Below are positions 58,889 through 64,000 of a stretch of DNA of 64,000 bases, piece after piece. Numbering within the stretch: the first letter of the stretch is position 1; each line of letters starts with the position of its first letter. The notes beneath the pieces were generated by a model. It had not been told where the DNA came from. It saw only the letters and a program-made list of their open reading frames with translations, and did not search any database. The translations under genes and the position numbers were made by a program. This DNA is from Pseudolysinimonas_A sp947085045 (GTDB lineage Bacteria; Actinomycetota; Actinomycetes; Actinomycetales; Microbacteriaceae), in contig CAMTUU010000008.1 in the NCBI GenBank assembly GCA_947085045.1, positions 128,703 through 192,702 of the forward strand, in the 5' to 3' direction.

Positions 58889-60454
58889 TCAGCGCACCTT
58901 GACGCTGAACGTCTTGCTGCTGGACCCGACCTTGAGGACCACCTTGTAGGTCCCCTTCGCGAGCTTGCGCTTCCCGATCTTGGTGATGGCGCGCGTCGTC
59001 TTGCCCTTCTTCGCCTTGATCGTGACCTTGCCGAGCGCCTTCCTCGCGCCCTTCTTGGTGACCGTGAGCGTGACCGTCGCGGCGCGGCGCAGCGTGAAGA
59101 CGACCGTGAACCGGCGCTTGCCCGCGGTGACCTTCGCGCCCGGCGCGAGGACCGCGGGCGTCACGGCGGGCGTCCCGGGGGTCGGCGTCGGCGTGGGTGC
59201 CGGCGCGGGCGCCGCGGCGCGGTCGACGGTCTCGCAGACCTGGAAGCCGTCGGCCCCGAGCGTGTCGACGGCGTCGACCTGGGCGGTGTCGGCACCCGAG
59301 CCGCAGTTCACCGCGTCGGCCTCGCCGTCACGGGCGAAGAGCTGGTCGCTGCCGGCCGAGCAGCCGAAGCTGGAGCACTGCGCGCCGTCGCCGAAGAGGT
59401 TGTCGGTCCCCGGCCCGCCCTCGACGCGGTCGTTGTCACTGCCGCCGTAGAGCGTGTCGACCCCGGCCTCGCCGAAGAGCTGGTCGTTGCCGGAGTTGCC
59501 GTCGACGCTGTCGTCTCCGGCGCCGGCGCGGATGACGTCGTCGCCGAAGTACCCGTTGATCGAATCCGGCCCGGCTGAACCGGTGATCGTGTCGTTGCCC
59601 GCGGTGCCGAACAGCTTCTCGACGTCGGTGTGCACGTTGTCGCCCTCACCCGGGGTGCCGTCGTTGGCCGCGTCGTCGAGCGACACGGTGACGCCGCCCG
59701 CGTGATTCTGCAGGTCGACCTCGTCGAAGCCAGCGCCGCCGCGCAGGTCATCGGCGCCCGGGTCGTCGCCCAGGCCGAGCAGGTCATCGCCCGCGCCCGC
59801 GTCGCTCGCGTCGTCGCCCCCACCACCGGTCAGCTTGTCGTTGCCGTCCTCGCCGAACAGCTGGTCGTTGCCGTCCTGGCCCTCGAGCTCGTCGTTCCCG
59901 GGGCCCCCGCGAAGGATGTCGTTGCCGCCACCGCTGCGGAAGTCGTCGTCCCCGCCGCCGCCGGTGAAGTCGTCGGGGCCGGGGCCGCCGAGGAGGAGGT
60001 CCGCCGCGCTGCCGCCGGTCACGGTGGCGGTCTGGTCGCTGGGGCAGCCGTCCGCGCGTTGGAACTCACCGGGCCCGTCGCCGAGCGTCGCCGTGATCGT
60101 CGCGACGCAGACGGCCTCGAACGTCAGCCGGTCGTTGCCCGCGCCGAAGGTCGCCGTGAGCGCCGTCGCTGCCGCGGGACAGTGGAAGTACGTCCCGAGG
60201 GGCGGGGTCGGGACGGCCACGCAGGCCCCTCCGGACTGGTTGTCCACGCCGGTCGAGTTGCGCACCGTGACGGTGTCGTCGCTGTCGTCGCCGGGCGTGG
60301 CGTTGTTGTCGAACCCGACGAACGTGGCGTTGTCGCCCGTCCCCTGGATGCCGATGGTCGTCCCCGAATAGGTCAGGGTGATGGCGGCCGAGGCCGGCGG
60401 CGCGGCGACGAGGAGGGCGAGCGCCGTCAGCGCTCCGGTCAGCAGTCGGGACAT
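58889..60454 (-). CDS. Secreted RTX-type calcium-binding repeat protein
   Basis: This 521-aa protein has a signal peptide of about 23 residues ending PASAA. Residues about 150-380 contain many glycine-aspartate nonapeptides of the GGxGxDxLx type (for example GGPGNDELE, GQDGNDQLF, GEDGNDKLT), which bind Ca2+ in parallel beta rolls. A Pro/Thr linker precedes a basic beta-rich C-terminal domain (about 430-521, many Lys/Arg/Thr) shared with the next gene. It is probably extracellular; no enzymatic domain is seen. Confidence 0.88.
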   Translation of the reverse strand: MSRLLTGALTALALLVAAPPASAAITLTYSGTTIGIQGTGDNATFVGFDNNATPGDDSDDTVTVRNSTGVDNQSGGACVAVPTPPLGTYFHCPAAATALTATFGAGNDRLTFEAVCVATITATLGDGPGEFQRADGCPSDQTATVTGGSAADLLLGGPGPDDFTGGGGDDDFRSGGGNDILRGGPGNDELEGQDGNDQLFGEDGNDKLTGGGGDDASDAGAGDDLLGLGDDPGADDLRGGAGFDEVDLQNHAGGVTVSLDDAANDGTPGEGDNVHTDVEKLFGTAGNDTITGSAGPDSINGYFGDDVIRAGAGDDSVDGNSGNDQLFGEAGVDTLYGGSDNDRVEGGPGTDNLFGDGAQCSSFGCSAGSDQLFARDGEADAVNCGSGADTAQVDAVDTLGADGFQVCETVDRAAAPAPAPTPTPTPGTPAVTPAVLAPGAKVTAGKRRFTVVFTLRRAATVTLTVTKKGARKALGKVTIKAKKGKTTRAITKIGKRKLAKGTYKVVLKVGSSSKTFSVKVR

Positions 60455-60502
60455 GGCCCGGAGACTAATCCGACCGGGTGTCGATCTAGTCGCAAATCAG
60501 GC

Positions 60503-62245
60503 TCAAGCTGCCTTCGGCAGCGTGCAGACGAACGCCTTGCCGCCGCGCTCCTTCGCGCTCGCCGCCTTCTTGCGCGTCACCGTGATCGTGCCGCGGCGCA
60601 GGACGCGCCCCTTGTCCCCGACCCGCACGATGTACCGGTACTTCCCGGCGCGGGCGGCGATGCGGGCGCGCAGTGTCGCGACCTTGCCGCGGCTGCCGCG
60701 GTAGCGCTGCTTGGCGAGGACCTTGCCGCGCACGTCCGTGAAGGTCAGCGTCAGCGTCGTGGTCTTCGTCTTGAGCTTGCGCGGGACCCCGATGTTCGCC
60801 TTGAACTTGTAGCCGCCCTTGGCCTGCTTGATCGGCGTCGGCGGCTTGGAGGGCGTGGTCGGCGTCGGCGCCGGGCCGGAGGTCGGCGGGGTCACGCCCT
60901 GGACCTTCGCGCGCTGCACCTCGGCCGGCCCGGCGGTCTTCGGCCAGCCCTCGCCGGTGAACTCCACGACGTCCATCCCGCGGACGATGTCCCCGGTGAA
61001 GATGTAGCTCTTGCCGTTCACCTGATGGGGCTTGGCCGCCCAGGTGTTGGCGCCGGTCGGGATGTAGGAGCCCAGGAGCTTCGGCGCGGCCGGGTCCTGG
61101 AAGTCGACGACGTGCATCCCGCGCCCGTACCAGGCGGCGACGAGCCGGTTGACGTCGGGCGCCTGCCACAGCACGTGGACCGTGCAGCCGCCCGACGGGT
61201 TCAGGGCGGCGGGCAGGTTGAACGTGCCGACCTTGCCGGTGCCGACGCCGCCGTTGAGCATCGTCCCGTCCTTCTCGAGCTTGTAGAAGTGGATCGCGCC
61301 GGTGTCGGTCGGGTCGCCGATCGCCGGCAGGATGCCCTCGCCCAGCTTCACGGGCAGCTGCCCGCAGACCGGGACGTCGGTGCCGCCCAGCAGCTCGTCG
61401 GTGACGACGAGCGTGTCGCGGGCCGGGTTGGGCTCGGCCTGGTGGCTGATCGTGACCGCCGGATCGGCGAGGCGCTGGAGGATCTTCGGCACCTTCGGGT
61501 CGGTCACGTCGATGACGTCGGTGAAGCCGATCGACGCGGCGTAGAGGAGCGAGCGGCCGTCGGGGCGGTGGTCGACGTAGGAGTCGTGGATCGAGTCCTC
61601 ACCGGCGAACGAGAGCTCCGACAGCTTGGCCGGGGTCGCGGGGTTCGTGAGGTCGTAGATCTCGAGCTTCGAGTAGTCCGTCGGGTAGTTGTTGATGTAG
61701 AGCGTCTTGTCGTCGAGCGTGTGGGTGTGCGACCCGACCGCGGTCTCGATGAAGCTCTTCAGGACCGGCTTCGTCTTGTCGGTCACGTCGATCACCATCG
61801 AGCCGCTCTTGCCGTCCGGCAGGCACGAGGTGCCGGCCGAGTCGGTGGTCAGCAGCGCGAGGTTCGCGTCGGCCGAGAGCTGGACGTCGTACTGGGAGCC
61901 ACCGCCGCACGAGAAGACGCCCGCGCGCTTGGGGTTCGTCGGATCGGAGATGTCCGCGATCACGAGGCCCTCGGTGTACGAGCCGATGAACGCGTAGGTC
62001 CCGTGCAGCTCGATGTCCGAGGCGGCGACACCCCCACCGGAGTTGTCGAGCGGCAGGTTGCCGACGATCTTCATGTTGGTGCCGTCGCCGGTGAGCGGCT
62101 GCGGGTCGGGCGCCACGGCGGCCGCACGCGTCAGCCCCGACGGGCGCAGGCCGGTCTCCCCCAGGGTGAAGGCCTGGGCGGCGGCGGGCGCGAGCCCGAA
62201 CGCGCAGGCGGTCGTGAGGAGCAGCGGCAGCGATCGGCGTCCCAT
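60503..62245 (-). CDS. Secreted LVIVD/beta-propeller-like repeat protein
   Basis: This 580-aa protein has a signal peptide of about 25 residues ending AAAQA. Repeats of the pattern 'LVIADISDPTNPKRAG', 'SGSMVIDVTDKTKP', 'LEIYDLTNPATPA' and 'VIDVTDPKVP' (about 85-270) are the LVIVD type, likely a beta propeller. A Pro-rich linker follows (about 440-470), and then a basic beta domain resembling that of the RTX protein. Such proteins are found in bacterial surface or choice-of-anchor families; the ligand is unknown. Confidence 0.82.
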   Translation of the reverse strand: MGRRSLPLLLTTACAFGLAPAAAQAFTLGETGLRPSGLTRAAAVAPDPQPLTGDGTNMKIVGNLPLDNSGGGVAASDIELHGTYAFIGSYTEGLVIADISDPTNPKRAGVFSCGGGSQYDVQLSADANLALLTTDSAGTSCLPDGKSGSMVIDVTDKTKPVLKSFIETAVGSHTHTLDDKTLYINNYPTDYSKLEIYDLTNPATPAKLSELSFAGEDSIHDSYVDHRPDGRSLLYAASIGFTDVIDVTDPKVPKILQRLADPAVTISHQAEPNPARDTLVVTDELLGGTDVPVCGQLPVKLGEGILPAIGDPTDTGAIHFYKLEKDGTMLNGGVGTGKVGTFNLPAALNPSGGCTVHVLWQAPDVNRLVAAWYGRGMHVVDFQDPAAPKLLGSYIPTGANTWAAKPHQVNGKSYIFTGDIVRGMDVVEFTGEGWPKTAGPAEVQRAKVQGVTPPTSGPAPTPTTPSKPPTPIKQAKGGYKFKANIGVPRKLKTKTTTLTLTFTDVRGKVLAKQRYRGSRGKVATLRARIAARAGKYRYIVRVGDKGRVLRRGTITVTRKKAASAKERGGKAFVCTLPKAA

Positions 62246-62289
62246 GAAGCCGCCAACGGTATCCGGGCCGCGAACTTGCGGCCAGTGCG

Positions 62290-62964
62290 TCAGTAGGAGT
62301 AGCCGCAGAGCACCGGGGCCAGGACCACGAACGTGCGCAGCGGCTCGTCCATCGGCTGGTCGTCCAACGTCACCCAGTACTCCTTCCAGCTGCGGAAGCC
62401 GTGGTGCTGCGTGTTCTCGTAGGCCCGCTGGCGCGACCAGGTGTCCAGGCCGATGAGGTCGTCGATCAGGCTGTACTGCGCCTTGACCGGCCGGATGCCG
62501 GTGAGCGCCCCCCGATCGGTGCCGGCGGCGTCGACCAGGGCGTACACGTCATGCCACCCACCGTCCGCCTCCCCCCGTCCCTCGATCCGCAGGACGACCT
62601 CGCCGGCGGGGTCGAAGAACGTCGGGCCTTCCTTCTTCGCGCGCTTCATGGTCCCGATCAGCGTCCGCTGGGGGTCCCAGATCTTCGTGTCCCCACCGTA
62701 CGACGAGCGGACCTTGAGACGGACCTCGCCGTGGGCGTCGACGACGTCGGCGAGGATGTCGTTGTTCGCGTCGAGGCCCGTGCTCGACCAGACCCGCCCG
62801 AGGATGCCGCGCCCCTTGAACGTGCGCACCGTATGGCCGATCTCCTCGGCGTCCTCGCCGTCGCCCGCCATCAGGTTCCAGTGGTGGGAGACCCCGGTGA
62901 GCCCCGGGTCGTAGACGGCACCGAGCTGCCGCAGGTCCAGGAGATCGGTGGTCGCGGGATCCAT
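62290..62964 (-). CDS. LURP/scramblase-like beta-barrel protein (tentative)
   Basis: This 224-aa soluble protein has no signal peptide. The run of paired beta strands with 'GEVVLRIEGRG' and 'DTKIWDPQRTLIGTMKRAKK' is reminiscent of the LURP-one/phospholipid-scramblase (Tubby-like) fold, which acts at membranes by an unclear mechanism. The resemblance is by pattern only; it could be another beta protein. It lies 44 bases from the LVIVD gene and is co-oriented with it. Confidence 0.45.
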   Translation of the reverse strand: MDPATTDLLDLRQLGAVYDPGLTGVSHHWNLMAGDGEDAEEIGHTVRTFKGRGILGRVWSSTGLDANNDILADVVDAHGEVRLKVRSSYGGDTKIWDPQRTLIGTMKRAKKEGPTFFDPAGEVVLRIEGRGEADGGWHDVYALVDAAGTDRGALTGIRPVKAQYSLIDDLIGLDTWSRQRAYENTQHHGFRSWKEYWVTLDDQPMDEPLRTFVVLAPVLCGYSY

Positions 62965-63006
62965 GGGCGGCGAATCTAGCCGCGCCCGCCTGGGAGGCGG
63001 AACCCC

Positions 63007-64000
63007 TCAGTTCTGGCCGATGCCCCCGTGGAGCACGACCGTCGTGTCGGTGTGCGAGGGGATCAGCCGGACGACGTCGCCCGCCCGGAGCCCGGCGACG
63101 TCACCACGGACGCGACCGTGCTCGTCGCCGGCCGACTCCCAGGTCGCCGCGTGGTCGGCGACGGTGGCCGGGCCGAGGTCGGTGCTCAGCGCGCGCAAGC
63201 CCGCGTCGACGAGGACCTCCTGCGGCCCGAGGACGGCGGTGACGGTCGCCAGGACGTACGCGGCCTGCGCGAAGGCGACGCCCGGCAGCGTCGCGTAGGT
63301 CGCGTCCATCAGCGCGTACGAGCCGGGTTGCAGCTCGGTCACCGTCGGGTGGGCGGCGGCGAGCGGTGCGGTCGCGGTCCCGGCGGTGGAGACGGTGGGC
63401 ACCGCGTGACCGGCGGCCCGGATCGCGGTGACGGCCGCGTCGAGGACGGCCATCGCCGCCGCGTGGCCCGACGCACGGGCGTCCTCGTCGGCGAGGCCCT
63501 GGAGGTGGCCCTCGTAGCCCTGGACGCCGTCGAGGTCCAGCCGCGGCGACGCGGCGATGGCATCGGCGAGTGCGACGGCCTCCTGGGGCGTCGCGACCCC
63601 GCCGCGGCGCTGGCCGACGTCGAGGTCGACGAGCACCCGCAGCCGCACGTCGCGCTCGCGCGCGGCGGCGTCCAGCGCGACGACGACCTCCGGCGTGTGC
63701 GCGACCACGCCGAGCGCCGCACCGCGGGCGGCGAGGTCCGCCAGCCGGGGCGCCGCGGTCGGGGCGACGACGCTCGTGAGCAGCAGGTCGGTCACGCCGC
63801 CGTCCAGCAGGAGCTCGGCCTCCCCCGCCGTCGCGACGGCCACCCCGACGGCGCCGGCCGCCAGCTGGCGGTGGGCGATCCACGGCGCGCGGTGCCCCTT
63901 GGCGTGGGGCCGCAGCGCGACCCCGGCCGCGTTCGCGAGCGTCTGCATCGCCGCGAGGTCCGCGTCGAGCGCCGCGACGTCGGCGACCAGCGCCGGCGTC
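63007..64000 (-). CDS. D-threonine aldolase / D-serine dehydratase-like PLP enzyme (truncated at right edge)
   Basis: This is an alanine-racemase-fold type III PLP enzyme. The PLP lysine is in RPHAKGHR, near the start of the visible part, preceded by TPALVADVAALDADLAAMQT, which runs off the edge. The DSD1-type C-terminal domain ends LIPSHTDTTVVLHGG, where the His and Asp would bind the divalent metal. It should act on D-threonine or another D-3-hydroxyamino acid. The N-terminal residues are outside the window; the rest is intact. Confidence 0.85.
   Translation of the reverse strand, partial: TPALVADVAALDADLAAMQTLANAAGVALRPHAKGHRAPWIAHRQLAAGAVGVAVATAGEAELLLDGGVTDLLLTSVVAPTAAPRLADLAARGAALGVVAHTPEVVVALDAAARERDVRLRVLVDLDVGQRRGGVATPQEAVALADAIAASPRLDLDGVQGYEGHLQGLADEDARASGHAAAMAVLDAAVTAIRAAGHAVPTVSTAGTATAPLAAAHPTVTELQPGSYALMDATYATLPGVAFAQAAYVLATVTAVLGPQEVLVDAGLRALSTDLGPATVADHAATWESAGDEHGRVRGDVAGLRAGDVVRLIPSHTDTTVVLHGGIGQN

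Noticed and set aside
59700..60000. Regularly spaced repeats that could suggest a CRISPR array or tandem DNA repeats
   Set aside because: The periodicity is the RTX nonapeptide code (27 bp) of the calcium-binding protein, with varying bases and no spacers.

Overview
The window is almost entirely minus-strand, high-GC actinobacterial DNA, but it appears to join two different organisms. From the left edge to about 53.5 kb the genes look like a Microbacteriaceae-type actinomycete. The evidence is EF-Tu, EF-G, S7 and S12, the C-terminal two thirds of RpoC, sortase-type surface proteins and a MoxR/DUF58/FHA/kinase cluster. From about 53.8 kb to the right edge the genes look like Thermoleophilia (Solirubrobacterales-like): the N-terminal third of RpoC, all of RpoB, an RTX-repeat protein and an LVIVD-type protein that both end in a basic beta-rich module. 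The switch falls inside the most conserved stretch of rpoC, which suggests a metagenome assembly join rather than natural recombination.

Layout, left to right. (1) 0-11 kb: two very large secreted DUF11-type surface proteins with C-terminal membrane anchors. A LAL/MalT-type LuxR regulator is divergent from them at 11.5-14 kb. (2) 14-17.3 kb: an MFS transporter, an unknown protein whose frame begins with a copy of the EF-Tu tail, and a VapBC-like toxin-antitoxin pair flanked by tuf-derived sequence. (3) 17.6-21.9 kb: the str operon rpsL-rpsG-fusA-tuf. (4) 22.2-33.9 kb: a compact type IV pilus operon, in transcription order pilB, pilT, pilC, two paralogous pilins, two further prepilins, a PilX-like protein with a beta-solenoid-like region, pilD, pilM, pilN, pilO. 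(5) 34-50.7 kb: an envelope/phospho-signalling cluster. In transcription order it holds an FHA protein, a Ser/Thr kinase, a giant Ig/fibronectin-like protein, MoxR, DUF58, a transglutaminase-like protein lacking its catalytic Cys and His, a second FHA protein, a PP2C phosphatase and three small membrane proteins. (6) 50.8-58.6 kb: rpoC and rpoB. (7) 58.9-64 kb: the Thermoleophilia-like accessory genes, ending in a truncated D-threonine-aldolase-like gene.

If the left part is read as one genome, about 28 kb of pilus and signalling genes lie between rpoC and rpsL, genes that are close neighbours in many bacteria. The kinase, FHA proteins and phosphatase form a complete phosphothreonine circuit with candidate TVVV-type phosphosites in neighbouring proteins. 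The MoxR-DUF58-transglutaminase trio looks like an envelope assembly module. The most informative oddities are the rpoC chimera, the 40-bp duplication of the tuf 3' end around vapBC, the pseudo-transglutaminase, and the kinase/MoxR/giant-Ig/pilus arrangement.
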